The notes under the pieces were generated by a model. The model searched no databases, was not told the origin of the DNA, and saw nothing but the letters and a program-made list of their open reading frames with translations. DNA of 64,000 nucleotides, from NCBI GenBank assembly GCA_002295635.1, contig DBHK01000025.1, positions 180,853 through 244,852 of the forward strand, in the 5' to 3' direction. Made by a program: the position numbers and the translations under genes. This DNA is from UBA830 sp002295635 (GTDB lineage Bacteria > Pseudomonadota > Alphaproteobacteria > MPNO01 > UBA830). Below, one piece after another: positions 27,262 through 36,149 of the stretch. Position 1 is the stretch's first letter. Every line of letters begins with the position of its first letter.

Positions 27262-27949
27262 AACTACAGGATTAGATCCTTTGAATGGTGACAGGTTGGT
27301 TGAGATCGGTTGCATTGAGGTTTTTAATCACATCCCAACCGGCAAGACTTATCATCAGTACATAAACCCCGAACGTGATATGCCCGCCGGAGCTTTAGCC
27401 GTTCACGGACTCAGTGAAGAATTCTTGGGTGATTTTCCTGTCTTTGCCAAGGTGGTCGACGACTTCCTGAATTTTATCGCTAGCGATCCTCTCGTTATTC
27501 ATAATGCTAAATTTGATATCGATTTTCTTAACTCGGAGTTACGCCGCTTGAACCGACCGGTCTTACCGATGAGCAGGACTGTTGACACGGTGGCGATATC
27601 TCGCCGCCGGTTCCCCGGAGCCCCAGCCTCCCTTGATGCGCTGTGTCGTCGTTTCGCTGTTGATAATTCATCGCGTACCAAGCATGGCGCTCTACTTGAT
27701 GCGGAGCTGTTGGCAGAGGTATATCTAGAATTACGAGGTGGGCGGCAACCAGACCTCGGCCTTGCTTCTGTAGAGTCTGTTGCGATGTCAGCAAATGATA
27801 GCCCGGCGCCGGCTGATATTATTTCGGGATCTAACATTTCGCCCCCGCGGCCGCACTCACCCACAGCGGACGAGATTGCCGCCCATGAGACATTTGTTTC
27901 CAGTTTAGAGAATTCTCTATGGTTCCAAGTCGTTGATGCAGGTGAATAG
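27236..27949 (+). CDS. dnaQ: DNA polymerase III epsilon subunit (proofreading exonuclease)
   Basis: 237 residues from the ATG at 27236, preceded by CGCAGGAGCATGC; an ATG 39 nt upstream lacks a ribosome site. The three DEDDh exonuclease motifs are intact: DTETTGLDP, HNAKFDIDFLNSEL and HGALLDAELLAEVY. The region after residue 180 is proline- and serine-rich, then SSLENSLWFQV, fitting the polymerase alpha-contact tail. It ends 12 nt from the convergent secB. Confidence 0.95.
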   Translation: MRELILDTETTGLDPLNGDRLVEIGCIEVFNHIPTGKTYHQYINPERDMPAGALAVHGLSEEFLGDFPVFAKVVDDFLNFIASDPLVIHNAKFDIDFLNSELRRLNRPVLPMSRTVDTVAISRRRFPGAPASLDALCRRFAVDNSSRTKHGALLDAELLAEVYLELRGGRQPDLGLASVESVAMSANDSPAPADIISGSNISPPRPHSPTADEIAAHETFVSSLENSLWFQVVDAGE

Positions 27950-27961
27950 GGCGGCTTCGTC

Positions 27962-28465
27962 TTAGATATCCGAGCCATCAGAATCCACGTGCTGTTCGAT
28001 AAATAACGCTGAAAAGTCGATCGGGTTAATCATCAACGGCGGGAAACCACCGTCTCTAACGGCGTTGGAAACGACGGCACGGGCGAACGGGAATAGGTGT
28101 CGTGGCCCTTCGATTAGGACAATTGGCTTAACCTCTTCTTCTTGCACGCCAGACACTTGAACTATACCTGAATACGTTAATTCGACGATAAATACTGGTA
28201 CGTCTTCGAGCGTAGCTTCCGCGCGGATGAAAACCGATACTTCGAAGAGGCCGTCTTCACCGAGGGGCTGTGCGTTGGTTCTAACGTCAACGCTTACATC
28301 CGGGTTTTGCTGAATGGCCGAAAGAGCCTCCATACCGCGGGGGTTCTCGAAAGAGAGATCCTTTATGTACTGCGCGATGATCAGGAATGGGCCAGCGTCT
28401 TCGCTGGTGTCGGCGCCGCTGATATTGGTGGCATTATCGGTCTGCATGTCGGGATCGTCGGACAT
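27962..28465 (-). CDS. secB: protein-export chaperone SecB
   Basis: 167 residues with the SecB core (FIIAQYIKDLSFENP pattern, seen as LIIAQYIKDLSFENP) and the family motif GPRHLFPFARAVVSNAVRDGGFPPLMI. SecB holds preproteins unfolded and passes them to SecA. Start has GGAGTGACTA. Convergent with dnaQ. In many alphaproteobacteria fxsA and the Tim44-like gene follow on the other side; here a phosphatase gene does, and fxsA lies 30 kb away. Confidence 0.96.
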   Translation of the reverse strand: MSDDPDMQTDNATNISGADTSEDAGPFLIIAQYIKDLSFENPRGMEALSAIQQNPDVSVDVRTNAQPLGEDGLFEVSVFIRAEATLEDVPVFIVELTYSGIVQVSGVQEEEVKPIVLIEGPRHLFPFARAVVSNAVRDGGFPPLMINPIDFSALFIEQHVDSDGSDI

Positions 28466-28577
28466 TAGTCACTCCAATAATTATAGTGCCTGTGGCTATC
28501 ACGGATGGGAGCGGGGGGCAATTGGCTCTGTTTGTATTTAAAAAAGCTATGGCGCAAACAAATGGTTTAAGATTGGT

Positions 28578-29120
28578 TCAGTCGAGGGGTAGGTGATGGT
28601 CCCGCGGATCACATCGCAACAACTCGGCATTTCCGACGCTTCGGCCTGTTAGTGACCGGATAACGCCCCAGTGTGTGATCACTGCGATCCGGTCCCAATT
28701 TACTGCGCAGGCAACTGTTTTCCGGAATGTGGTGCAACGCTCGTGGAATACACCAAGGGGTTCCTCCTCCTGGTCCCACCAGATTTTGGGTAGGTGGGAG
28801 AAATCCAGATGAGGCCATGCATTTGCCAGGACCGGTGTTTCGGTTCCAACGTCACAGGCATAGGCTGAGCGCTCCCGCGCGTTGGCATCAATCGTGATCG
28901 GCACATCTAGCCTGTTGGCAACCTCATGCGCGGTTTGCAGTGCCCGAGTGTAGGGGCTCGAAATTACGCGGTCTATCTCCAGCTCTGCAAAATGCCTAGC
29001 CAATTCGTGGGCTTGGGCGTGTCCTTTCTCGGTTAATGGCGGGTCCTGAACGCCAGGATCACGCTTGGTAGTGCCAAAAACCACGTTAAAAATAGTCTGA
29101 CCATGGCGAGCGAGATACAT
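28578..29120 (-). CDS. histidine phosphatase family protein
   Basis: 180 residues from the ATG at 29118-29120 (MYLARHGQTIFN), 4 nt after the nth stop; a longer frame overlapping nth has no family similarity. The phosphohistidine motif RHGQT and the second histidine in THWGVIRSLTG are present, with SSPYTRALQTA between. The branch includes phosphoglycerate mutase-like and broad phosphatases; the substrate is not evident. Probably co-transcribed with nth. Confidence 0.85.
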   Translation of the reverse strand: MYLARHGQTIFNVVFGTTKRDPGVQDPPLTEKGHAQAHELARHFAELEIDRVISSPYTRALQTAHEVANRLDVPITIDANARERSAYACDVGTETPVLANAWPHLDFSHLPKIWWDQEEEPLGVFHERCTTFRKTVACAVNWDRIAVITHWGVIRSLTGRSVGNAELLRCDPRDHHLPLD

Positions 29121-29124
29121 GAGT

Positions 29125-29772
29125 CTATTTCTCCGACTTACCTTTGAAACGACAAAGGTCCCAAACGATGCAGTTCCAGCACTCGGGCTTCCGTGCCTTA
29201 CATATGTATCGGCCATGAAGAATTAGCCAGTGATGGGCATTCTGCATCCATTGCGGGGGAATTCGTTTAATTAGCTTATCCTCTACCTGAACAACATTTT
29301 TACCCGGCGCCATACCGGTCCGGTTGCCAAGTCGAAATATGTGCGTATCCACTGCCATGGTTGGTTGGCCGAACGCGATATTTAGTACTACGTTGGCGGT
29401 CTTCCGGCCTACGCCGGGAAGTTTTGTAAGCTCGTCTCTGGTCCGGGGAATCTTGCCGCTGAAATCCGCGATTAACATTTCGCTGAGAGCGATGATGTTC
29501 TTTGCCTTGTTACGGTAAAGCCCGATACTTTTGATGTGTTCCCGCACCTGAGCTTCTCCTAATGACAGCATTTTTTCTGGCGTGTCGGCCGTCTTGAAAA
29601 GATTCTTGGTTGCTTTATTGACACCAGCATCGGTTGCTTGGGCCGATAGAACCACAGCAACGGTGAGAGTAAAATCGTTAACGTAGTTAAGTTCACCCCT
29701 AGGTTCCGGGTCGGTGGCCGATAATCGGGCGAAGAATTCGTCAACGTCTTTCATGGGCATGGTGGCGCGCAT
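29125..29772 (-). CDS. nth: endonuclease III
   Basis: 215 residues (ATG codons at positions 1, 5 and 7 are all possible starts). The helix-hairpin-helix LPGVGRKTANVVL contains the catalytic lysine, the catalytic aspartate is in AVDTHIFRL, and the 4Fe-4S loop C-x6-C-x2-C-x5-C is complete at the C-terminus. It removes oxidised pyrimidines from DNA and nicks the abasic site. Confidence 0.95.
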   Translation of the reverse strand: MRATMPMKDVDEFFARLSATDPEPRGELNYVNDFTLTVAVVLSAQATDAGVNKATKNLFKTADTPEKMLSLGEAQVREHIKSIGLYRNKAKNIIALSEMLIADFSGKIPRTRDELTKLPGVGRKTANVVLNIAFGQPTMAVDTHIFRLGNRTGMAPGKNVVQVEDKLIKRIPPQWMQNAHHWLILHGRYICKARKPECWNCIVWDLCRFKGKSEK

Positions 29773-29897
29773 GAATGAGTTTTACCGGTGTCAAGCGTAA
29801 CGGGAAAGTGCTGGATTAGTAAAAGGCCCAAGAACTTTCGTAGTTCACTGGTCTCAGTGTATCTAGACACCTGATCAGTTTTTCATATTATCGCAAA

Positions 29898-30434
29898 ATG
29901 TCAGAAACAGCGTTTATTGCGCCGGTAGAAAGCCGGGGTTCCATAAAAAAAAGGCACTATCTTTTCGAAGCAACTCTGAAACCCAATGCTAGCTTAGAAA
30001 TGAGGGGTTTCAGGTTACTAATGCTTACTATCGCGCTGGTTAGCTTCGTGACCGGTGCGATGTTTGTGTTGGCTGGGGCATGGCCAGTCCTCGGGTTCCT
30101 TTCACTTGACGCAGTGCTGATTTACTTCGCATTCAAGGCAAATTACCGCGCGGCTCGCGCGTATGAGACCATTAAGTTGACGCGCGAGTATTTACTGGTG
30201 GCGCGCATCAGCCCATCGGGGAAAGTCCAGCGGTGGAAATTTGATCCTTACTGGCTGAAAATTACCATCGACCTTCCCGTTAATCACGATACGCAGCTGG
30301 TGTTGGGAAGCCACGGAAAATATCTGGAAATCGGATCGTTTCTAACGCCCAGGGAACGGGAAGAGGTTGCTCGAGCGTTACAGGAGCAACTGAAAAAGCT
30401 GCGTCAACCCGAACGTCTTAGCAAGCTGGACTAG
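29898..30434 (+). CDS. DUF2244 membrane protein
   Basis: 178 residues. Two adjacent membrane helices (about residues 38-80) are followed by a cytosolic half with VLGSHGKYLEIGSFLTPRERE, the hallmark of DUF2244 proteins. They are widespread in alphaproteobacteria, often near nth, and have no known function. Convergent with dapB, stops about 40 nt apart. Confidence 0.85.
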   Translation: MSETAFIAPVESRGSIKKRHYLFEATLKPNASLEMRGFRLLMLTIALVSFVTGAMFVLAGAWPVLGFLSLDAVLIYFAFKANYRAARAYETIKLTREYLLVARISPSGKVQRWKFDPYWLKITIDLPVNHDTQLVLGSHGKYLEIGSFLTPREREEVARALQEQLKKLRQPERLSKLD

Positions 30435-30473
30435 GCGCGCCAGTAGCTAACGCCATTGATTGGGCAAACCTAG

Positions 30474-31286
30474 CTAATAATCAATCCCCAATACGTCAAA
30501 CATCGTGTAGAAACCGGGATTTTGTCCTGCGGACCATAATGCTGCATGCACGGCGCCACGTGCAAATATTTGGCGTGATTGGGCTTTGTGGCTTATTTCG
30601 AGACGCTCGTCGTCGGCCGCAAAAGTGACGGTGTGGTCGCCAACTACATTACCGCCTCGCAAGGCCGCGAAACCAATATCACCGCGGGTTCTCTCGCCAG
30701 TGATGCCTTCTCGCGACCACTTTGCCACGTCTTCGATATTTACGCCGCGCCCAATTGCTGCCGCGCGCCCCATCGCAACGGCGGTACCAGAAGGGGCGTC
30801 AACTTTATGCTTGTGGTGCATTTCAAAAATCTCGATGTCGAAATCTTCATCAAGAACCTTGGCTACCTGCTTGGTTAGGGCGAATAGAAGGTTGACGGCT
30901 AGGCTCATATTTGGCGCGTGCATAATCACGGTTTTCTCGCCAGCTTCTTTCAGAATTTCTTCTTGCTCTACGGTTGTGCCAGTTGTGCCAATAATATGGG
31001 CTACGCCAGCATTAGATGTCATAGCTACGTGCTCCACCGTTGGCTCTGGCAAGGTAAATTCAATTATAGCATCGGCGGCTGCGATGACCTCTGAAGCATC
31101 GTCTGTTATCGCAATACCGAGTGCACCTACACCAGCGGCTTCCCCGGCGTCACCGCCGATTAGAGATGATCCGGAAATGTCAGAGGCTGCCGTAATCATA
31201 CAGCCATCGGTTTCTGTAACTTGCCGAATACAGGCTTGGCCCATACGGCCGCCGGCGCCAATTATTCCAATTTTCATGTCGGCCAT
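30474..31286 (-). CDS. dapB: 4-hydroxy-tetrahydrodipicolinate reductase
   Basis: 270 residues. The dinucleotide loop GIIGAGGRMGQA, the motif EMHHKHKVDAPSGTA with the catalytic histidine and lysine, and FARGAVHAALW near the end are intact. It makes tetrahydrodipicolinate for lysine and peptidoglycan. The start could be codon 1 or the ATG at codon 4. Confidence 0.96.
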   Translation of the reverse strand: MADMKIGIIGAGGRMGQACIRQVTETDGCMITAASDISGSSLIGGDAGEAAGVGALGIAITDDASEVIAAADAIIEFTLPEPTVEHVAMTSNAGVAHIIGTTGTTVEQEEILKEAGEKTVIMHAPNMSLAVNLLFALTKQVAKVLDEDFDIEIFEMHHKHKVDAPSGTAVAMGRAAAIGRGVNIEDVAKWSREGITGERTRGDIGFAALRGGNVVGDHTVTFAADDERLEISHKAQSRQIFARGAVHAALWSAGQNPGFYTMFDVLGIDY

Positions 31287-31370
31287 AATGCTGGTTCCAT
31301 CCTTCTTTTATCTTTCGTGGTCGTTAAGAGGAAATGTTAAAAAGCGCAAGAGGTAGCTTGGCAATTCGTG

Positions 31371-31392
31371 GTTGCACCCTATCGGGCGCAAC
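31371..31392 (+). repeat. stem-loop in dapB / DUF350 gap
   Basis: GTTGCACCC and GGGCGCAAC pair as nine positions with one A-C mismatch around a 4-nt loop TATC. It lies 25 nt upstream of the DUF350 start in a divergent promoter gap, and could be an operator or a leader hairpin. Confidence 0.4.
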
Positions 31393-31417
31393 GGTTTAAC
31401 GCTATCGTTGAGGCATA

Positions 31418-31861
31418 ATGGATGGAAATAGAATCGTGGGGAAGACGATTATGGAAATGATAATATTGTCTACAGAGGGTCTACCGTTGTTTCTTGCGTA
31501 CCTCGGAACTGCGATTGGTCTGACCTTGGCCTATATCATTATTTACATATGGGTGACACCGCACCCCGAAATCGCCCTGATCCGGCAAAACAATCTTGCA
31601 GCTGCGACAGCGTTTTCGGGCAGCCTCATCGGCTTTTGCGTCCCACTAGCGAATGCGATCGCCGGTTCCGTCAGCTTGATTGATTGCGCTCTTTGGGGGT
31701 TGATTGCTTTGGCGGTGCAGATCGTGATTTATTTTTTGGCACGGTTGCCGATGCCCAGTATTTCTGAACGCATTAAGAAGGGGGAGATGGCGAGCGGTAT
31801 ATGGCTGGGGTCGACTTCGCTCGCTGGCGGCATTCTTAATGCTGCCTGCATGACATACTAG
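31418..31861 (+). CDS. DUF350 membrane protein
   Basis: 147 residues, or 136 from the ATG at 31451. Four membrane helices with the DUF350 features NNLAAATAFSGSLIGF and the C-terminal amphipathic repeat. DUF350 proteins are small inner-membrane proteins found in stress-linked or unknown operons; no function is established. It stands alone between dapB and dnaJ. Confidence 0.78.
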   Translation: MDGNRIVGKTIMEMIILSTEGLPLFLAYLGTAIGLTLAYIIIYIWVTPHPEIALIRQNNLAAATAFSGSLIGFCVPLANAIAGSVSLIDCALWGLIALAVQIVIYFLARLPMPSISERIKKGEMASGIWLGSTSLAGGILNAACMTY

Positions 31862-31967
31862 AATCTAATAATACCGCCGGATCGCGGGTTGTGGGTATAG
31901 GGGCGTTAAAATATTCCGAAAAGATGGGAAAATTATTGGTTCTTCTGCGCGATCAGCAGCTAGGAAG

Positions 31968-33131
31968 TTAATCCGTCAGATCATCCCAGAGCTCTTTTAC
32001 TCGAGAAAAGAAACCTTCGGACTCAGGGCTAGTCGTACTCTGGCCCTTAGCGGGTTTTTCTCCTTGAAATTCGCGTAGCAATTCTTCCTGACGTTTAGAT
32101 AAATTGACGGGTGTCTCGACCACAACATCGATATACATGTCACCACGTGACTGACTCCGCAAGACCGACATGCCCTTATTGCGAAGCCGGAACTGGTGGC
32201 TTGATTGCGCGCCTTTTGGAATCGTGACTTTGGCACGTTTTCCTTCGATGGTAGGAACTTCAATTGATCCGCCAAGGGCTGCAGTCGCCATTGGAATCGG
32301 TACTTGGATATGTAAGTCAGCCTCCTCCCGCCGGAATAATTTGTGCGGCGCTACAGCAATAAATATATATAGATCGCCAGCACCGCCCCCCTGAACACCG
32401 GCCTCACCTTCTCCAGCTAGACGGATACGCGTACCGTCCTCAACGCCCGCGGGAATGGTGACCTTCAGAGTTTTTTCTTTTTGTACGCGACCGGCCCCAC
32501 TGCAGTTATGGCACGGGTCCGCGATTACCTGCCCCGCCCCATTACATGTGGGGCAGGTTCGTTCAACGGTGAAAAAGCCCTGCTGGGCACGGACCTTGCC
32601 GCGGCCTTTGCAAGTACCACAAACGGTCGGTTGGGATCCTTTAGCTGCCCCAGAACCGTTGCACTCGTCGCAAGTGACGGCCGTTTGGACGCGAATCTGA
32701 GTTTCACGTCCTTTGAATGCGTCTTCCATGCTAATTTGCATGTTGTAGCGGAGGTCAGAGCCGCGTGAGGCGCCGGTGCGCCCCCGGCCTCCCGCTTGTC
32801 CGCGCCCTCCACCAACGAAGTCGCCGAACATTTCATCAAAAATGTCTGCAAAACCGCCACCACCGCCAAAATCAAAGCCGCCCCCACCGGCACCTGCGCC
32901 ACCACCTTCGAAAGCGGCATGCCCGAACTGGTCATAAGCCGCGCGCTTCTCGGCGTCTTTGAGGACATCATAGGCTTCGCTGACTTCCTTAAATTTCGCC
33001 TCTGCCGCCGCATCGTCGGGATTTCGATCTGGATGAAATTTCATAGCGAGCTTGCGATAGGCGCTTTTCAGTCCTTGTTCATTTGCACTGCGATCCACCC
33101 CAAGGGTTTCGTAGTAATCCTGTTTCGCCAT
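31968..33131 (-). CDS. dnaJ: chaperone DnaJ
   Basis: 387 residues: J domain with HPD (residues 33-35 area), a Gly/Phe-rich linker, four CxxCxGxG zinc repeats (CDECNGSG, CGTCKGRG, CPTCNGAG, CHNCSGAG) and the client-binding C-terminal domains. It delivers clients to DnaK and stimulates its ATPase. Start has AAGAGGAG upstream. It follows dnaK by 83 nt, with a small inverted repeat (CGGTATACCG at 33183-33192) in the gap. Confidence 0.97.
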   Translation of the reverse strand: MAKQDYYETLGVDRSANEQGLKSAYRKLAMKFHPDRNPDDAAAEAKFKEVSEAYDVLKDAEKRAAYDQFGHAAFEGGGAGAGGGGFDFGGGGGFADIFDEMFGDFVGGGRGQAGGRGRTGASRGSDLRYNMQISMEDAFKGRETQIRVQTAVTCDECNGSGAAKGSQPTVCGTCKGRGKVRAQQGFFTVERTCPTCNGAGQVIADPCHNCSGAGRVQKEKTLKVTIPAGVEDGTRIRLAGEGEAGVQGGGAGDLYIFIAVAPHKLFRREEADLHIQVPIPMATAALGGSIEVPTIEGKRAKVTIPKGAQSSHQFRLRNKGMSVLRSQSRGDMYIDVVVETPVNLSKRQEELLREFQGEKPAKGQSTTSPESEGFFSRVKELWDDLTD

Positions 33132-33214
33132 GACTCAAGCGCTCCTCTTAGGTCTCCGCCCAGGAAAATGGGTGTTCCAAGACGGTATACCGGACGTTAC
33201 CCACGCTTAGCTTG

Positions 33215-35182
33215 TCAGGCCGATTTGTCCTTGGGATCGTCGTCCACCTCTTCGAAGTCGGCGTCTACTACAGTAGCGTCATCAGTCCCAGCCCCGCCCC
33301 CGGCCGTTCCCGGTTCGCTGCCACCTGCATCGCCCATGTCTGCTGCTGCCTGGTCACCATCTGCCGCAGCCTCTTCCTGTGCTTTGTAGAGTGCTTCGCC
33401 GAGCTTTTGTGCAGCTTCTGCTAGTGCCTCAGTTTTGGCAATGATAGTTTCGGGGTTGGCATCTTCCGGCTTGATGGCTTCTCTTAGGTCGGAAATGGCG
33501 GATTCTATCGCCGATTTGTCTTCGTCGGACAAGGTTTCGCCGTGTTCGGCCATGGTTTTCTCGGTTGTATATATCAGACCATCCGCATTGTTTCTCGCCT
33601 CAACAGATTCGCGGCGTTTTTTATCGGCCTCTGAGTTGGCTTCGGCATCTTTGACCATATTTTCGATATCGTCATCTGACAGACCCCCTGATGCTTGGAT
33701 GCGAATAGTCTGTTCTTTATTAGTCGCTTTGTCCTTGGCGCTGACATTAACGATACCGTTTGCATCTATATCGAATGTCACCTCAATCTGAGGTACGCCA
33801 CGCTGCGCCGGCGGAATACCAACTAAATCAAATTGGCCAAGCAGCTTGTTATCAGATGCCATTTCACGCTCGCCTTGGAAGACGCGAATGGTTACCGCAT
33901 TCTGGCCGTCTTCAGCGGTTGAGAAGGTCTGACTCTTTTTCGTTGGAATCGTAGTATTGCGGTCGATCAGGCGCGTAAAAACGCCGCCAAGCGTTTCAAT
34001 GCCCAGAGACAGGGGCGTGACATCGAGTAGTAGCACGTCTTTGACGTCACCCTTGAGCACCCCGGCTTGAATGGCAGCGCCAATCGCCACGACTTCGTCT
34101 GGATTAACCCCACGATGCGGGTCGCGCCCGAAGAAGTTTTTTACAGTTTCTATCACCTTTGGCATTCGGGTCATTCCGCCGACCAAAATTACTTCGTCGA
34201 TTTCACCTGCGGATAGTCCGGCGTCTTTTAGCGCAGCTTTGCATGGACCTATGGTGCGTTCGACAAGATTGTCTACTAACGCTTCTAGCTTCGCGCGGGT
34301 CAGCTTAATGTTGAGGTGCTTTGGCCCGGCTTGATCGGCCGTAATAAATGGAAGGTTGACTTCAGTCTGTGCTGATGATGAAAGTTCGATCTTTGCTTTC
34401 TCTGCCGATTCTTTCAGTCTCTGCAACGCCAACTTGTCCTCACGAAGGTCAATGGCGTTTTCCTTCTTAAACTCGTCCGCCAAGTATTCCATGATCCGGG
34501 CATCAAAATCTTCGCCACCGAGGAAGGTGTCTCCGTTAGTAGATTTAACCTCGAATACGCCATCACCGATTTCAAGGACGGAGACGTCGAACGTGCCACC
34601 TCCAAGATCGTAGACAGCGATAGTGCCGGTTTCGTTTTTTTCTAGGCCGTAGGCTAGTGCTGCCGCTGTCGGCTCGTTGATGATTCGGAGAACGTCGAGA
34701 CCAGCAATCTTGCCTGCGTCCTTCGTTGCTTGGCGTTGGGAGTCGTTGAAATAAGCCGGTACGGTAATAACAGCCTCTGTTACTTCTTCGCCTAAATGTG
34801 ATTCCGCGGTTTCCTTCATTTTCTGCAAAATGAATGCCGACACTTGGCTCGGCGAATAATTGTTGCCATCGGCTTCTAACCACGCGTCACCGTTGTCCGC
34901 TTTCACAATTTTATAGGGAACAAGATCCTCATCTTTCTTTGTTGTCGGGTCATCATAGGAGCGGCCGATCAGGCGCTTTATAGCAAAAAGGGTATTTTCC
35001 GGGTTAGTGACGGCTTGGCGCTTCGCAGCCTGCCCCACGAGCCGTTCGTCTTCCCCGAACGCTACCATCGACGGCGTTGTTCGCGCGCCCTCCGAATTTT
35101 CAATCACGCGCGCGTCAGACCCCTCCATAACTGCTACGCAGGAGTTTGTCGTGCCAAGATCAATACCGATTGCTTTTCCCAT
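33215..35182 (-). CDS. dnaK: chaperone DnaK (Hsp70)
   Basis: 655 residues from the ATG at 35180-35182 (MGKAIGIDLGTTNSC) with GTGAGGCG upstream; the frame opens 15 nt earlier without support. The ATPase signatures IDLGTTNSC, VYDLGGGTFDVSVLE and ILVGGMTRMPKV, the hydrophobic linker VLLLDVTPLS and a Gly/Asp-rich tail ending EEVDDDPKDKSA are present. The usual operon partners dnaJ (downstream) and grpE (upstream, 319-nt gap) flank it. Confidence 0.98.
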   Translation of the reverse strand: MGKAIGIDLGTTNSCVAVMEGSDARVIENSEGARTTPSMVAFGEDERLVGQAAKRQAVTNPENTLFAIKRLIGRSYDDPTTKKDEDLVPYKIVKADNGDAWLEADGNNYSPSQVSAFILQKMKETAESHLGEEVTEAVITVPAYFNDSQRQATKDAGKIAGLDVLRIINEPTAAALAYGLEKNETGTIAVYDLGGGTFDVSVLEIGDGVFEVKSTNGDTFLGGEDFDARIMEYLADEFKKENAIDLREDKLALQRLKESAEKAKIELSSSAQTEVNLPFITADQAGPKHLNIKLTRAKLEALVDNLVERTIGPCKAALKDAGLSAGEIDEVILVGGMTRMPKVIETVKNFFGRDPHRGVNPDEVVAIGAAIQAGVLKGDVKDVLLLDVTPLSLGIETLGGVFTRLIDRNTTIPTKKSQTFSTAEDGQNAVTIRVFQGEREMASDNKLLGQFDLVGIPPAQRGVPQIEVTFDIDANGIVNVSAKDKATNKEQTIRIQASGGLSDDDIENMVKDAEANSEADKKRRESVEARNNADGLIYTTEKTMAEHGETLSDEDKSAIESAISDLREAIKPEDANPETIIAKTEALAEAAQKLGEALYKAQEEAAADGDQAAADMGDAGGSEPGTAGGGAGTDDATVVDADFEEVDDDPKDKSA

Positions 35183-35501
35183 GGTCTTACGCCTCACTTT
35201 TCAGCAGAATCCCCCAGACCCAAACGGCATCTAAGAAAGTCCCCCAAGGTTTTTGACAACTCGCTAAGAGTGAAATTTATATAGGTAGCCAGTCGTCCTC
35301 TTACAATAGGGTAAGAGGCGGAAATTGCGCATGAATTTGCACTTTTTGCTCAGATCAGTCGGTTCAAAGATCAAACGGAAGCAGATTCGTGGGAATTTGA
35401 TTGGGACTGTTATCTACAGCATGAATAAATTTCACGGTCAGTTTCGAAGTTCGGAGGAGGACAGCCTTTCCGATAGCTCTCATAATGTCGTTGAGGAGTG
35501 G
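35183..35501. promoter_or_regulatory. dnaK-grpE spacer with hairpin
   Basis: No gene seen in these 319 nt; a plus-strand frame from 35325 overlaps grpE and has no coding character. An 8-bp perfect stem, CCTCTTAC (35297-35304) / GTAAGAGG (35311-35318), encloses the 6-nt AATAGG. It lies 115 nt before dnaK. No clear CTTGAAA/CCCCAT heat-shock promoter or CIRCE element was found. Confidence 0.5.
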
Positions 35502-36137
35502 CTATTCATCGTCACTCGGCTCGTTACTGTTCCCAATCTCTGCCTTAGCGATGCCGACGCGTGCTGGGCGCAACAAACGATCGTGGATCACATAACCGAC
35601 TTCGACCACCTGCATTACGATACCGTTTTCGGCTTCTGAGGTTGGAATTTCGAACATTGCCTCATGGAATTGTGGATCGAATTTTTCACCAGTAGGTTCG
35701 ATTTTCCGGATGCCATGTCGGTCTAATGTCGATAACAGTTCCCTCTCTGTAAGATCGATACCCTCGATAAATCCAGCAAGCGCCACACCATCGGGGTCGC
35801 CCTCTTCTGGGATGGACTCGATCGCTCGCCTGAGGTTGTCGGCGACTGATAGAATATCGCGTGCAAAGTTTGTGGCGCTATACTTAAGCGCATCTTCGCG
35901 GTCTTTTTGTGAACGGCGCCTGAGATTCTCCATGTCTGCAAGCGAGCGTAGGAGTTTGTCTTTTAGATCTGCATTTTCTTGCTCAAGTACTGTTTCTTCG
36001 GTTTCAACTTCGCCGTCATCCGCGTCACCCTCCGATCCATCTGTATCTTTGCCAGCCTCCTCGCCAGTTTCGGCTTGCAATTCCGTCTCTTCGGACGCTG
36101 GATCTAGCGTCTCCTCTTTCTTGTCGTTATCAATCAC
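35502..36137 (-). CDS. grpE: nucleotide exchange factor GrpE
   Basis: 211 residues, GTG start at 36135-36137. An acidic, low-complexity first 50 residues, a long coiled coil (ENADLKDKLLRSLADMENLRRR region) and the C-terminal beta domain with VVEVGYVIHDRLLRPARVGIA. It releases ADP from DnaK and acts as a thermosensor. It starts 12 nt after hrcA, so the two are co-transcribed. Confidence 0.96.
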   Translation of the reverse strand: MIDNDKKEETLDPASEETELQAETGEEAGKDTDGSEGDADDGEVETEETVLEQENADLKDKLLRSLADMENLRRRSQKDREDALKYSATNFARDILSVADNLRRAIESIPEEGDPDGVALAGFIEGIDLTERELLSTLDRHGIRKIEPTGEKFDPQFHEAMFEIPTSEAENGIVMQVVEVGYVIHDRLLRPARVGIAKAEIGNSNEPSDDE

Positions 36138-36149
36138 TTTGTTTACCTT

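Noticed and set aside
35257..35272. CIRCE-like pair CACTC / GAGTT before dnaK
   Set aside because: Spacing is 5 nt instead of 9 and the arms are incomplete, so no HrcA operator is claimed.
35325..35639. 104-codon plus-strand frame opposite grpE
   Set aside because: Antisense to a well-conserved gene and without a ribosome site.
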